Shown: one piece after another, positions 52,734-62,201 of the stretch
Layout: each line of letters starts with the position of its first letter
How positions within the stretch are numbered: the stretch's first letter is position 1
Source: an uncultured Flavobacteriales bacterium
GTDB lineage: Bacteria; Bacteroidota; Bacteroidia; CAIKAF01
Direction of reading: 5' to 3'
DNA length: 64,000 nt
Assembly: GCA_903837495.1 (NCBI GenBank)
Contig: CAILUT010000031.1
Coordinates: forward strand, 1 to 64,000
Notes under the pieces: model-generated
What the model was told of the DNA's origin: nothing
Database searches by the model: none
What the model saw: only the letters and a program-made list of their open reading frames with translations
Translations under genes and position numbers: made by a program

Positions 52734-54878
52734 ATGAAATGTAGAATTCTGCTATTTTTTGCCGCAATTCCGGTTTTTCTTTTTTCCCAATCCGTAGGCC
52801 AACAACGCTCCATTGCCCTTAGCTCGGCCCCTGAACCGGGAGGCGGGCTGCGCCTAACCTGGAAAATCCCTCCGGGGAACCATACCGGCTTTTCTGTCCG
52901 TAAAAAAGACTGTGCTCAGGCCGCCTATTCCAATGTGTTGGCCACACTTCAGGCCACCGATACCACCTGGGTGGACGCCTCGGCGGCTCAAGGCTCCTGC
53001 ACCGACTATGTGCTGCAAGCCTTGGGCAACAGCCTGAATCCCAGCGCCACCATCAGTGCCGTTCTCGACTATTTTCCTGCTTTGCCGGGAGGCATTGCCT
53101 TGGTGCTCGACACCGGATTGATGGCTCCTCAAGATGCCCGAATTCAACGTTGGATTGTGGATCTTCAAAAAGAAGGCTGGTCTGTTTTTGTTTTGCCCAC
53201 CCATGCCCAGGCAAGTCCGGTATCGGTGCGTCAAGGCTTGCAGGCTTTGCGCTTGGCTCATCCCCAAATAACCCAGGCCGCCTTAATGGGGCGTGTTCCC
53301 GTTCCCTACAGCGGAGACATTTATCCCGATGGGCATACCGACCACCGGGGAGCTTGGCCGGCAGACGGATATTACGGCGACTTAGATGGGTTTTGGTCGG
53401 ACCAATCGGTAAACAGCCTTACCGGCAGCCAAACCCGAAACCACAACGTGCCCGGCGACGGGAAATTTGACCCTTCTATGCTGCCCTCTGATTTGGATTT
53501 GGCTGTGGGCCGCATGGATTTTTCAGACATGGGAACTTTTGGAGGGCACAAAGAACTGCTGGAAAGGTACTTGGATAAAAACCACGCCTTCCGTTCCGGG
53601 GATTGGAACCTACCTGAAATCGGGATTGTGGACGACAACTTCCCCTCGTTTCAAGAAGGCTTTGCCGCCCCAGCTTGGCGCGGGTTTCACCCCATATTTG
53701 GATTGCAAGGCCTTCAGGAAACCGATTTTTTTGGAACGGGCAATGGAAGTGGGGCATTGATTGGATATGGATGCGGAGGGGGTTCCTATCAAAGCTGCTC
53801 GGGAGTGGGCAGTTCCTCACAGTTTGCCACCGACAGCCTGAAAATCCCCTTCAACCTCTTGTTTGGCTCCTACTTCGGCGACTGGGACAATGCCAATGCT
53901 TTTTTGCGGGCGCCCCTGGCTTCTCGCGGCATGGGCCTAATTAATATGTGGGCAGGTAGGCCCTACTATTATTTACATCCCTTGGCTGCTGGCAGCACCT
54001 GGGGCGAAATGTTCCGAAAAAGCGTCAATGTGCCCTCCTATTCGTTTGGAAATGCGGCGGGACAACGGGGAGTGCACACCGCGTTGATGGGCGACCCCAG
54101 TTTGGTCTTGTTTCCGAGGAAAGAATCGGCCGATGTTCTGGCTCAATTGGACTGCGACAGTCTGCGTTTAAGCTGGCCCAATGTGAGCATTGCTTGGCCA
54201 GAATGGGTGGAATTTGCCTGGGCAAGCGACAGCCTTTCGCCTTTGCAGCTGATGGGTCGGCAGCCTTTTTCCAACGGGCAATGGACCATGGCATTGCCTT
54301 CCGATACCGGTCGGCTGTTTAGCCGGCTCTTGTTCAAACGTCCTACGGGTTCCGGGCATTTTTATCAGTTTGGTCCGGGGGATTGGTTTTCTGTTTCTAC
54401 CCAAAGACTTAGCCTGAGCCTGGACAGCCTTTGGGCGGAGTCGGCTTCGGGTGCCTGCGATGCCGGCACAGCCCTTTCGGTTTCGGGGGGGCAAGCGCCC
54501 TATCAAATGGCTTGGCTGCAAGTGCCAAGCGGCCAAACTGGAACGGGAAATTCCGGCCTTTGTCCCGGAAATTACGTGTTTACGGCAACGGATGCGGGGG
54601 GCTGTTCCCGCAGCAGCGACACCCTGTTGCTGCCTGGGTTTAACACCATTGAAACGGATCAGGCCGAAAGCAACGGGCTGTATCCAAACCCCAGCCAAGG
54701 AAAAGTTTGGATGAAGGGCGGATTTGGGGGCCAGCCTTTTGTTTTGATGGATGCCCAAGGGCGGGAATGCCTGAGCGGGGTATTGGGGGCCGAGGCAGAT
54801 TTGGATTTGCAGGGCTTGGCGCCGGGTTGGTATGGATTAAGGGTTGGGGAGCGGGTGTTTAAGGTTTTAAAGAAATAA
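52734..54878 (+). CDS. T9SS-sorted secreted protein, C25-peptidase-like
   Basis: This 714-residue protein has a signal peptide (ending near LFSQ) and a C-terminal type IX sorting domain (~645-714: ESNGLYPNPSQGKVWMKG ... LQGLAPGWYGLRVGERVFKVL), so it should be exported and attached to the cell surface. Residues ~150-440 resemble gingipain-type C25 proteins (GDIYPDGHTDHRGAWPADGYYGDLDG, DLAVGRMDFSDM, YLDKNHAFRSGDW). Where family members have catalytic His and Cys, this protein reads IGYGCGGGSYQ and LFGSYFGDWDN, so it may be inactive. A TACCTTTA promoter-like element lies 22 nt upstream. Confidence 0.85.
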   Translation: MKCRILLFFAAIPVFLFSQSVGQQRSIALSSAPEPGGGLRLTWKIPPGNHTGFSVRKKDCAQAAYSNVLATLQATDTTWVDASAAQGSCTDYVLQALGNSLNPSATISAVLDYFPALPGGIALVLDTGLMAPQDARIQRWIVDLQKEGWSVFVLPTHAQASPVSVRQGLQALRLAHPQITQAALMGRVPVPYSGDIYPDGHTDHRGAWPADGYYGDLDGFWSDQSVNSLTGSQTRNHNVPGDGKFDPSMLPSDLDLAVGRMDFSDMGTFGGHKELLERYLDKNHAFRSGDWNLPEIGIVDDNFPSFQEGFAAPAWRGFHPIFGLQGLQETDFFGTGNGSGALIGYGCGGGSYQSCSGVGSSSQFATDSLKIPFNLLFGSYFGDWDNANAFLRAPLASRGMGLINMWAGRPYYYLHPLAAGSTWGEMFRKSVNVPSYSFGNAAGQRGVHTALMGDPSLVLFPRKESADVLAQLDCDSLRLSWPNVSIAWPEWVEFAWASDSLSPLQLMGRQPFSNGQWTMALPSDTGRLFSRLLFKRPTGSGHFYQFGPGDWFSVSTQRLSLSLDSLWAESASGACDAGTALSVSGGQAPYQMAWLQVPSGQTGTGNSGLCPGNYVFTATDAGGCSRSSDTLLLPGFNTIETDQAESNGLYPNPSQGKVWMKGGFGGQPFVLMDAQGRECLSGVLGAEADLDLQGLAPGWYGLRVGERVFKVLKK

Positions 54879-54888
54879 AAGGGTGAGC

Positions 54889-55821
54889 ATGGATTTGGTG
54901 GTATTGGCGCCGGTGTACAACGATTGGGAGAGCTTGGCTTGCCTGATGGGGGAATTGGCGGGGGTAAAGCCCAAGGGAGCGCATTGGGCGGTGTATGCGG
55001 TCAACGACGGCTCTAGCCAGTTCCCCGAAACCATAGCTGTTCCAGATGGAATTTCTTTGAACATCCTACACCTTTCAATGAACTTGGGGCATCAGCGTGC
55101 CATCAACATTGGCTTGTGCTACCTGCTTGAAAGCCAGCCCAACTGGGAACGGGTGTTAATCATGGACTCAGACGGGGAGGATCGGCCCCAAGACATTGCC
55201 GCATTGATGGAAAAGTACGACGGAAAAAACCTTGTATTTGCGGAGCGCAGAAAGCGATCGGAGGGTTGGGCGTTTAAATCTTTTTATGTGGCCTATCGAA
55301 CGGCCTTTAAGGTGTTGACCGGCAAGGTGATTTCCTTCGGGAATTTTAGTTTGGTTCCCCGGTATGCGGTAAAAACCATGGTTCAAAACGCGGATTTCTG
55401 GAACCATTATCCTGGGGCAGTCATTAAATCTAGGCTACCCTACACGGCAGTACGAACCGAAAGGGGAAATCGGTATGCCGGAGAGTCTAAAATGAATTTC
55501 ACCAACTTAATTGTTCATGGGCTCAGTTCTTTTTCGCTCTATTTAGACACCATTATTGTTCGGATGTTGATGGCCGCAACGGCATTAATTATGGTGTCTA
55601 TTGGAGGAATGGGCTTGGTTTTGTACATGAAGTACATATCAAAAGTGGCCATACCCGGTTGGACCTCTTTTTTGATGGCCATCATATTGAACATTCTGTT
55701 GACGGTGTCTCTGTTTATTTTTATGATTGTACTCCAGCATTTGAACAACCGCCTGCAACCGCCTTCACGGCCCTTAGATTACTATAAAAAGTTTATTGAA
55801 GATGTGGAAGTTCGGGGATAA
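54889..55821 (+). CDS. GT2 glycosyltransferase with C-terminal membrane helices
   Basis: This 310-residue protein resembles polyprenyl-phosphate glycosyltransferases (DPM/GtrB type). The GT2 domain starts LVVLAPVYNDWESLACLMGE, with the DSDGEDRP acidic metal motif (~97) and RRKRSEGW. Two C-terminal helices (about residues 230-250 and 262-285) anchor it. ATG 54889 has AAAGGG 5 nt upstream; GTG 54883 is possible. It overlaps the next gene by 20 bp. It likely passes a sugar to an undecaprenyl-phosphate carrier used by the GT-C neighbour. Confidence 0.9.
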   Translation: MDLVVLAPVYNDWESLACLMGELAGVKPKGAHWAVYAVNDGSSQFPETIAVPDGISLNILHLSMNLGHQRAINIGLCYLLESQPNWERVLIMDSDGEDRPQDIAALMEKYDGKNLVFAERRKRSEGWAFKSFYVAYRTAFKVLTGKVISFGNFSLVPRYAVKTMVQNADFWNHYPGAVIKSRLPYTAVRTERGNRYAGESKMNFTNLIVHGLSSFSLYLDTIIVRMLMAATALIMVSIGGMGLVLYMKYISKVAIPGWTSFLMAIILNILLTVSLFIFMIVLQHLNNRLQPPSRPLDYYKKFIEDVEVRG

Positions 55822-57238
55822 AGAGGGTTTGTTTTTTGGTTTTTTGCGCCTTGGTTTGGTTCTGTATTTTCTGTTGTTTAGTTTTTTCACCCTTAAGCAA
55901 AAGCAGGACATTCGAGGTGTTGAGAGCAATGTGGTTCATTCGCTTCAACGCAGTTTGATTCATCCAGAAAAGCTGTATTCAGACCCCGAAAGCCTGCCGT
56001 TTCACATTAGCCAGTATTCGCCGGCCTACTATTTGGCGGTTGAACTTGCCTTGCAGGTTTTGGGTATAGCTCCAGAGCAGCATTTGGAAATCCGTTTTCT
56101 TGGTCGGGGCATTTCCTTGGTTTTTTTGTTGCTTGCCGTGGCGTATTTGGTCCTAACCTTGACAATCCGATTGGGGCAATCTGTTTGGATTGGGCTGGAT
56201 GCCGCCTTGTTGTTTTTAATGGCTACCCTTCCCTGGTATCATTTGATTCGTCCAGATGCTCTTTTGCTGCTCTGCCTTTCGGGTGCCGTGTTTCACACTC
56301 TGGGCAGGGGAACAAAAAACGCCCTGTTCAGTGGACTTTTTATGGCTCTGGGACTGGCCACCAAAATGAATGCCCTCTTTTTTCTTTTGCCATTGGGCAT
56401 TGCCTACCTGACGGAACGCAGATTTAAAGATTTAGCCCTAGCTGCTTTAGCCGGGGTTTTAACCATAGGGGCATTGGCCATGTTGTTTTGGTTGCAGGGG
56501 CATCGGTTTGATTTTTTGCAGGCCAACATTGTGCAGGGAGTTAAAAATGGGAGCAATTGGTTTTTGGCCCTTCAAAAAACCTATTCCTATTTTTTAGCGG
56601 TGGTTCTTCCCATACTGCTGGTCCTTGTCTGGCTCTATTTGAATCGATTAAGGCCTACAAAACAACACGCATCAAGCCTGGTTTTGAACTTGGGACTTGG
56701 ATTGTCTGTGGTATTGGCCTTAGCGGCGGGCATCAAAGTGGGCAGTGCTGAAAACTACTTTTTTGAGCCTCTTTTTTGGTCCTTACTTCTGTTGAGTAGC
56801 TTACGAAAGCCCTTGGTTTCAGATTCCGGTTTTGCCCTTTTGCTCTTGGTGCTTGGGGTATCTTTAGGTGGACAAAAAGCAACCTCGTATATGACTCAAT
56901 ACTATATTGAAGAGGGGAAGGCCGACTCAAACCCATTGCATGAAGAGCAAATTCGGTTTTTAACATCAGCCTTGAAGGAGGGCGACTATTTTGTGGCGGA
57001 GGACAGGGAAATTAGTTTAGGGTTGCCGACGCATGCTGCCATGGTTCCGGTGGACATTCATTATACCACGTTTAGGGAGAAAACCTATTCATACCAAAAC
57101 TGGATAGATGCCATGGCCAATGGCCGCATTCGGTATTGGGTCGGGAGCAGACTGCCGGATAGCCTTTATGGGGCAACCTGGGCAGGTAAATTTGTTGAAA
57201 TTAAACCCGGAGTTTGGGAGAGCCAGATTGAAAATTAA
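55802..57238 (+). CDS. GT-C type membrane glycosyltransferase (ArnT-like)
   Basis: This 478-residue protein has about ten membrane helices after an N-terminal loop with acidic residues (VESNVVHSLQRSLIHPEKLYSDPESLPF). IRPDALLLL and ATKMNALFFLLPLGIAYLTERRF are typical of GT-C/ArnT-like enzymes that transfer sugars from lipid carriers on the periplasmic side. The start overlaps the GT2 gene by 20 bp, a pairing that fits a carrier-sugar donor system. ATG 55802 is chosen over TTG 55796. Confidence 0.8.
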   Translation: MWKFGDKEGLFFGFLRLGLVLYFLLFSFFTLKQKQDIRGVESNVVHSLQRSLIHPEKLYSDPESLPFHISQYSPAYYLAVELALQVLGIAPEQHLEIRFLGRGISLVFLLLAVAYLVLTLTIRLGQSVWIGLDAALLFLMATLPWYHLIRPDALLLLCLSGAVFHTLGRGTKNALFSGLFMALGLATKMNALFFLLPLGIAYLTERRFKDLALAALAGVLTIGALAMLFWLQGHRFDFLQANIVQGVKNGSNWFLALQKTYSYFLAVVLPILLVLVWLYLNRLRPTKQHASSLVLNLGLGLSVVLALAAGIKVGSAENYFFEPLFWSLLLLSSLRKPLVSDSGFALLLLVLGVSLGGQKATSYMTQYYIEEGKADSNPLHEEQIRFLTSALKEGDYFVAEDREISLGLPTHAAMVPVDIHYTTFREKTYSYQNWIDAMANGRIRYWVGSRLPDSLYGATWAGKFVEIKPGVWESQIEN

Positions 57239-57305
57239 ACCCAAAATGGATGTTAAGGGTTTGGAATAGATATGAGGGGCGTCAAAGGCCACCAATAAAT
57301 TCAAC

Positions 57306-57313
57306 TACCTTTG
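57306..57313 (+). promoter_or_regulatory. TAnnTTTG promoter element for the wzm-wzt operon
   Basis: TACCTTTG lies 22 nt before ATG 57336 in the 97-bp gap that separates the exporter operon from the GT-C gene. Confidence 0.55.
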
Positions 57314-57335
57314 TGCCCGACACTGGAAAAACAGA

Positions 57336-58202
57336 ATGAACTCATTTCAGCGCATTTCAGACGATTACTGGGACCGGATTCTACGGCCTCGAAGCCCCTG
57401 GTGGAAACTTCCGGTACGCGAAATTTGGGAATACCGCGACCTAATTCTACTGCTGTTCCGCCGCGATTTGATTTCCGTGTATAAGCAAACCGTGCTAGGG
57501 CCCATTTGGTTTTTTGTGGGACCTTTGTTTACGGTAGCGGTGTACACCTTGGTGTTTGGCCGGGTGGCCAAACTGCCCTCCGACGGGCTTCCGCCCCCCT
57601 TGTTCTATATGTCGGGCATTCTGCTTTGGTCTTTCTTCTCCTCCAATTTAACTGCAATTACGGGCAGTTTGGTTCAAAATGCTTCGCTGTTTGGTAAGGT
57701 GTACTTTCCACGTTTGGTTGTTCCTTTGTCCATTTTAATGTCAAGCCTTGTAAAATTAGGCATTCAAGCCTTGATGCTTTTGCTTTTGTTGGGCTATTTT
57801 GTGCTGAATACGGATTTTTCTTGGAAGCCAGGACTGTCGCTGTGCTTGCTTCCATTTTTATTGCTCCTTTTGGCTTTAATTGCCTTGGGTTTAGGACTTG
57901 TGTTTGCTTCATTTTCCACCCGCTACCGCGATTTAAATCACTTGGTAGGATTTGGTGTGCTTTTGCTGATGTATGCCAGTCCGGTTATTTACCCCGCCTC
58001 TTTTGTGCCGCCATCGCTTCAGCCTTTTTTTGCCCTAAACCCCATCGCCCCCATCTTAGAAGCATTCAAATCGGGGCTGTTTGGTTTGCCCTTTTCCCAT
58101 TGGACTGGCTTGGCCTACAGCTCGGCCTTTGCTCTGTTTACCTTGATTTTAGGATTGATGGCCTTTCAAAGGGTTGAAGGCCGTTTTGTTGATTACATTT
58201 AG
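57336..58202 (+). CDS. wzm: ABC-2 polysaccharide exporter permease (Wzm)
   Basis: This 288-residue protein is the membrane part of an ABC exporter for O-antigen-like glycans. It starts with an amphipathic segment (WKLPVREIWEYRDLILLLFRRDLISVYKQTVLGP) and then six helices. GPLFTVAVYTLVFGRVAKL and FGKVYFPRLVVPLSILMS are conserved. It is followed by its ATPase after 3 bp. A closely related second permease begins at 63513. Confidence 0.93.
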   Translation: MNSFQRISDDYWDRILRPRSPWWKLPVREIWEYRDLILLLFRRDLISVYKQTVLGPIWFFVGPLFTVAVYTLVFGRVAKLPSDGLPPPLFYMSGILLWSFFSSNLTAITGSLVQNASLFGKVYFPRLVVPLSILMSSLVKLGIQALMLLLLLGYFVLNTDFSWKPGLSLCLLPFLLLLLALIALGLGLVFASFSTRYRDLNHLVGFGVLLLMYASPVIYPASFVPPSLQPFFALNPIAPILEAFKSGLFGLPFSHWTGLAYSSAFALFTLILGLMAFQRVEGRFVDYI

Positions 58203-58205
58203 AGT

Positions 58206-59414
58206 ATGGGCGCCGCGCTGTTTGTCGATAATTTGAGCAAAGAATACCGCTTGGGCCAACAAAACGCCAGGCGTTGGTTGGGCCAGGCCTTGCCCTCGGG
58301 CAAGCAGAATTCAGATGTCCTGCTCAAGGCTTTAGACGGGGTGTCTTTTGGTGTAGAACAGGGCGAGGTTTTGGGCATTATGGGCAGAAACGGAGCAGGA
58401 AAAAGCACCTTACTAAAACTCCTTTCCCGCATTACAGCTCCCAGTTCAGGCCAAATCAAGCAAAAAGGCAGAATGGCCAGTTTGCTTGAGGTAGGCACCG
58501 GGTTTCACCCAGATTTAACCGGCCGCGAAAACGTGTTTCTGAACGGTGCCATACTCGGCATGCGAAAAGCCGAAGTGCGGAAACGTTTGGATGAAATTGT
58601 TGAATTTGCAGGCGTCTCAGCCTTTTTAGATACGCCTGTAAAACGCTATTCTTCCGGTATGTATGTGCGGCTTGCCTTTGCCGTGGCCGCCCACCTTGAC
58701 CCCGAAATCCTAATCATCGACGAGGTTTTGGCAGTGGGCGATGCCGAATTTCAAAAAAAGTGCGTAGATAAAATGAAAAGCGCTTCGGCCGGACAAGGCA
58801 AAACCATTTTGTTTGTTTCCCATAACCTGGCTTTTGTTCAAGCCTTGTGCCCCCGAGCTATTTTGCTTGAGCAAGGGCGTTTAAAGGCCGATGGACCTAC
58901 CGCCGATGTTATTCAGCATTACATTCAAGGCATTCAATCTTCTCAGGATTCTTTGACACGCTCAGGAAACTTGCTTGCCGAATTGCAAAGTCTGCAGATG
59001 TACAACGAAAAAGATCAACCCTCAGCCTTGATTCAACAAGGCCAACCCTGTTCCTTTGTGCTGGAATACCATGCTAAGCAGGCTTTGGAACAAGTGGGTG
59101 TTGCCCTTGGATTTAACGACATGGGCGGGCAGCGGATTTTATCTATTTGGTCCGAATTTCAACAGCAACGGTTTTCGTTTAGCCCTGGCATGAATACCAT
59201 ACGAATAACCTTGCCTGCCATGAAGCTGATGCCTGCCAATTATATGTTGGCCTCTTACCTAACCGCTTCTGGAAACTTGGTCGAAGACGTGGTGGATGTT
59301 CAACAGCTCTTGGTGGTTGCACCCCCTTTAAAAGAAGGCTTTGCCGCCCCTTCCTTAAACCAGGGTGTTTTTAACGACGAGGCTACAATTCTACTTGAAA
59401 CCCCCAATAAATGA
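58206..59414 (+). CDS. wzt: ABC-type polysaccharide exporter ATPase (Wzt) with C-terminal substrate domain
   Basis: This 402-residue ATPase drives glycan export together with Wzm. It shows Walker A GRNGAGKSTLLK (~61-72), the GTGFHPDLTGRENVFLNG segment, signature RYSSGMYVRLAF, Walker B EILIIDEVLAVGDAEF and the H-loop LFVSHN. A long C-terminal domain (~250-402) resembles the Wzt carbohydrate-binding domain that checks the capped end of the glycan. FkbM and a GT2 enzyme follow with ATGA overlaps; the FkbM methyltransferase could supply a terminal cap recognised by this domain (inference). Confidence 0.94.
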   Translation: MGAALFVDNLSKEYRLGQQNARRWLGQALPSGKQNSDVLLKALDGVSFGVEQGEVLGIMGRNGAGKSTLLKLLSRITAPSSGQIKQKGRMASLLEVGTGFHPDLTGRENVFLNGAILGMRKAEVRKRLDEIVEFAGVSAFLDTPVKRYSSGMYVRLAFAVAAHLDPEILIIDEVLAVGDAEFQKKCVDKMKSASAGQGKTILFVSHNLAFVQALCPRAILLEQGRLKADGPTADVIQHYIQGIQSSQDSLTRSGNLLAELQSLQMYNEKDQPSALIQQGQPCSFVLEYHAKQALEQVGVALGFNDMGGQRILSIWSEFQQQRFSFSPGMNTIRITLPAMKLMPANYMLASYLTASGNLVEDVVDVQQLLVVAPPLKEGFAAPSLNQGVFNDEATILLETPNK

Positions 59415-60325
59415 GCCATTTGGACTTGCATCTGGTCGATTTTCTGCTGCACCGCCTTCGGATGTATCGGAATTGGCGCAGCATGAAACCCCAGCACTTC
59501 AAACAATGGAAAAAACGCTATGTGTTTGAATTGCAGTTCGGAAATAAAGATCGAATTCCGTTTCCCCTTCCGGGCGGCATTCAAATAATCCTGGAAAAAA
59601 ACAACCAGCTTTCGTTTGCTATTTATCAGGGTTTCGAAGAAGATGAGCTTGCTTTTGTTCAAGATTTTTTGCGGCCCGGAATGGGCTTTTTAGACATCGG
59701 AGCCAATGTGGGCCTGTTCTCTTTGCATGCCGCCAAAATCCTAAAAGGCTCAGCCCCGTGCATTGCGGTAGAACCCGCCTCTAAAACCCGTCATAAACTC
59801 GAAGAAAACCTTGCCCTAAATCACCTTAGCCAGGTTCAAATTTTACCCTTGGCTTTTTCCGACACCCAAGGAGAATTGCCCTTGCTTTTGGCCGAAGACG
59901 GTTTCGATGCATTCCATTCTTTTGCCCAGCCTTTTATGGGCGGGAAAATTGGACAGGAAATGGTACAAACCCAAACCCTTGATAACTGGACCCAAGAGAA
60001 CCCCGAATTGGCGGCCTCCATTCGCTTAGTTAAGTTGGACGTAGAGGGCTGGGAAGTCAAGGTGCTGAAAGGTGCATCCAATTGGTTGGCTCAACCCAAT
60101 GCTCCTATTTTGTTGGTTGAATTTACAGAAGCCAATGCCCAACAGGCGGGGCATTCCTGTGTGGAACTGTCAGAATCCCTTTTCCAACTTGGCTATACCT
60201 TGTTCCGCTATCAGCCTAAAACCAAAACCTTACTGCCCGAGCTTCCAGGAAAAACCTACGACTACTGCAATTTGTTGGCCATTAAGGATCCAAACCAAGT
60301 TCGTGAACAATTGAATGCCAAATGA
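59411..60325 (+). CDS. FkbM-family methyltransferase
   Basis: This 304-residue SAM-dependent methyltransferase has motif I MGFLDIGANVGLFSLHAAK (~93-111), VEPASKTRHKLEENL (acidic loop binding SAM) and LVKLDVEGWEVKVLKGA (motif typical of FkbM). Such enzymes O-methylate sugars of surface glycans. It overlaps the Wzt gene and the next GT2 gene by 4 bp each, so it belongs to the exporter operon. Confidence 0.9.
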   Translation: MSHLDLHLVDFLLHRLRMYRNWRSMKPQHFKQWKKRYVFELQFGNKDRIPFPLPGGIQIILEKNNQLSFAIYQGFEEDELAFVQDFLRPGMGFLDIGANVGLFSLHAAKILKGSAPCIAVEPASKTRHKLEENLALNHLSQVQILPLAFSDTQGELPLLLAEDGFDAFHSFAQPFMGGKIGQEMVQTQTLDNWTQENPELAASIRLVKLDVEGWEVKVLKGASNWLAQPNAPILLVEFTEANAQQAGHSCVELSESLFQLGYTLFRYQPKTKTLLPELPGKTYDYCNLLAIKDPNQVREQLNAK

Positions 60326-61449
60326 GCTTTTCGCCGACCTTGCCTCCACCCCTTGGCTTTGAACAACTTTTAAACGAAGAAGCCTTTCACGTCGAGTACG
60401 ATTCCCGCTTGGCTTGGCCCCAAATCAGCATCGTGGTTCCCAGCTTTCAACAGGGCCGATTTTTAGAAACAACCCTGCGCAGCCTTTTTCTTCAAGCCTA
60501 CCCAAACCTTCAAGTTGTTCTAATTGATGGGGGCAGCACCGATGAAACCCTGAAGGTCATAGAACATTATTCTAGCCAACTTTCCTTTTGGATTTCAGAG
60601 CCCGACCAAGGTCAAAGCGACGCATTAAACAAAGGCATTGCCAAATGCACAGGCCAGGTTTTTAATTGGTTGAATTCCGACGACTGGCTCGAAACCGGCG
60701 CCCTTCACCTTATTGGAAGCCAGTTTCTCGACCCCAGTGTTTTGGCATTCACCACCCGGGCCAACATTATCAAATCCAACAATTTGGATTACATCAATTC
60801 CGCCTGCGCCCTTTTTCCTTCGCTTTGGGATACCGCCTCGGTAAGGGGCTTGAATCAGCAAGGGTTGTTTTACCGTATGGATTGCATCCGCAGCTTAAAC
60901 GGGGTGGACCCCTTGTACCACTATTCCATGGATTTGGATTTATGGATTCGCTTTTTGCTCAGCTTTGGGCAAAAAGGGGTACGCAGTTCCGATGCGGTAA
61001 CGGCCAACTTTCGCTTTCATGCGAACTCCAAAAGCGAGGTCGAGGGCTGGGGCCCCGGATCGGCAAGCGACCTAGAAACCAAGGCCATGCGCATTCGCTT
61101 TGCCAATGCCTTTGCCCCTGAATTCTTGCCCGCTATGAAAAAAGCCTATCCCGATTTTGCCACAAGCCGTTTAGAAAAACCACCCCATTCTAAGCTTGAT
61201 TCATCGGTGGTTAGAACCTGGCTAAGCCACCTTTTGTTTGGTCAAGCACAACGGGCCTTTTTTGAAAATGAAATCCAAACGGTACAAGAACGCTTGCAGG
61301 GATGGAACCCTGGGCATTTGCCAAAATCTATGCAACGAGACTATTTTGCCTATCAAAGCGCAGGAAAATCAATGTTGAAAAGGGCGACCAACTCCTTGAA
61401 GGGCAGGCTATACAACCTGAGACCTGTTCCGAAATCCAATCTTGAATAA
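60322..61449 (+). CDS. GT2-family glycosyltransferase
   Basis: This 375-residue enzyme has a GT-A domain: ISIVVPSFQQGRFLETTLRS, VVLIDGGSTDETLKVIEHY, ISEPDQGQSDALNKGIAKC and the acidic NWLNSDDW motif (~116-122). The C-terminal ~100 residues are a basic helical tail. It is the last gene of the wzm-wzt-fkbM operon (ATGA overlap) and faces the WbqC-like gene. Confidence 0.9.
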   Translation: MSFSPTLPPPLGFEQLLNEEAFHVEYDSRLAWPQISIVVPSFQQGRFLETTLRSLFLQAYPNLQVVLIDGGSTDETLKVIEHYSSQLSFWISEPDQGQSDALNKGIAKCTGQVFNWLNSDDWLETGALHLIGSQFLDPSVLAFTTRANIIKSNNLDYINSACALFPSLWDTASVRGLNQQGLFYRMDCIRSLNGVDPLYHYSMDLDLWIRFLLSFGQKGVRSSDAVTANFRFHANSKSEVEGWGPGSASDLETKAMRIRFANAFAPEFLPAMKKAYPDFATSRLEKPPHSKLDSSVVRTWLSHLLFGQAQRAFFENEIQTVQERLQGWNPGHLPKSMQRDYFAYQSAGKSMLKRATNSLKGRLYNLRPVPKSNLE

Positions 61450-61486
61450 TGTGCCCAAATGCAGCATGCCGTTTTTTGGAGGTTGA

Positions 61487-62173
61487 TTACTCCGGGAAAG
61501 ATCCCACATGCATCAAAGCGTCTAAAACGCTAAGCCCTGGAACAAAAGGGTTCCCAAACTGAGGATAAACGGGATGGACAAAGGGTGAAAATACCACCTC
61601 GATGTCCGCACGGCGGAAGGCGTCTAAATCTAAGTAATGCCTTGAACCGCCGCTGCCCGCCAAGTAACGGTTTGCCCCCAGGCTTTTGCACAATTCAATT
61701 AAAAGTTCTGATTTTTGAGGCCGATTCGGTCCGTTTTCAATTAGGTTTGAAGAGCGGACCAGCTGAGGGGCCCAGCCCAGAGCCGAACACACCGATTCAA
61801 TTCCGTTTATGTTGAAATCGGCCAAGTTCAAAGAAGGAAAATGCAGGATGGACTCGACCAAGGGCCAGATTTGGTTTTTAAAAGGAGCTCGGGCATAATT
61901 TTGAGCCAACGATTTAAGGTGCTTGTCCAAATGGTTCCCAGCCAAAATTTCTTCGTCTTTTATTTGCTTCGCCCCTGTTTTTTTAATGGGCAGGCTTAAA
62001 TATCCTGGTTGATTGCCCAATAAAACGCGGGTTCGGTGGGTTATGGCGGAAGCCCCCCCCGTTGAAAGCGGGACAGAATCTTGGAAGACAAACACATCCG
62101 AGTGCTGGATTTTGTAAAAATAACCCAACCAGGGAAGAAAATTGGGTTGATGAATGGCACAGGTAACCGACAT
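61487..62173 (-). CDS. WbqC-like family protein
   Basis: This 228-residue protein starts SVTCAIHQPNFLPWLGYFYKI, the conserved opening of the WbqC-like family (PF08889) found in O-antigen and other surface-glycan loci. Further conserved segments are DVFVFQDSVPL (~26-36), NHLDKHLKSLAQNYARAPF and GANRYLAGSGGSRHYLD (~177-193). The biochemical role is not established; an acyl- or amide-type modification of a sugar is often proposed. The ATG at 62173 is the start shared with relatives. It is encoded opposite to the exporter operon. Confidence 0.85.
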   Translation of the reverse strand: MSVTCAIHQPNFLPWLGYFYKIQHSDVFVFQDSVPLSTGGASAITHRTRVLLGNQPGYLSLPIKKTGAKQIKDEEILAGNHLDKHLKSLAQNYARAPFKNQIWPLVESILHFPSLNLADFNINGIESVCSALGWAPQLVRSSNLIENGPNRPQKSELLIELCKSLGANRYLAGSGGSRHYLDLDAFRRADIEVVFSPFVHPVYPQFGNPFVPGLSVLDALMHVGSFPE

Positions 62174-62201
62174 GGTATGGAATAGATTTACCCTTGAGGG
62201 A

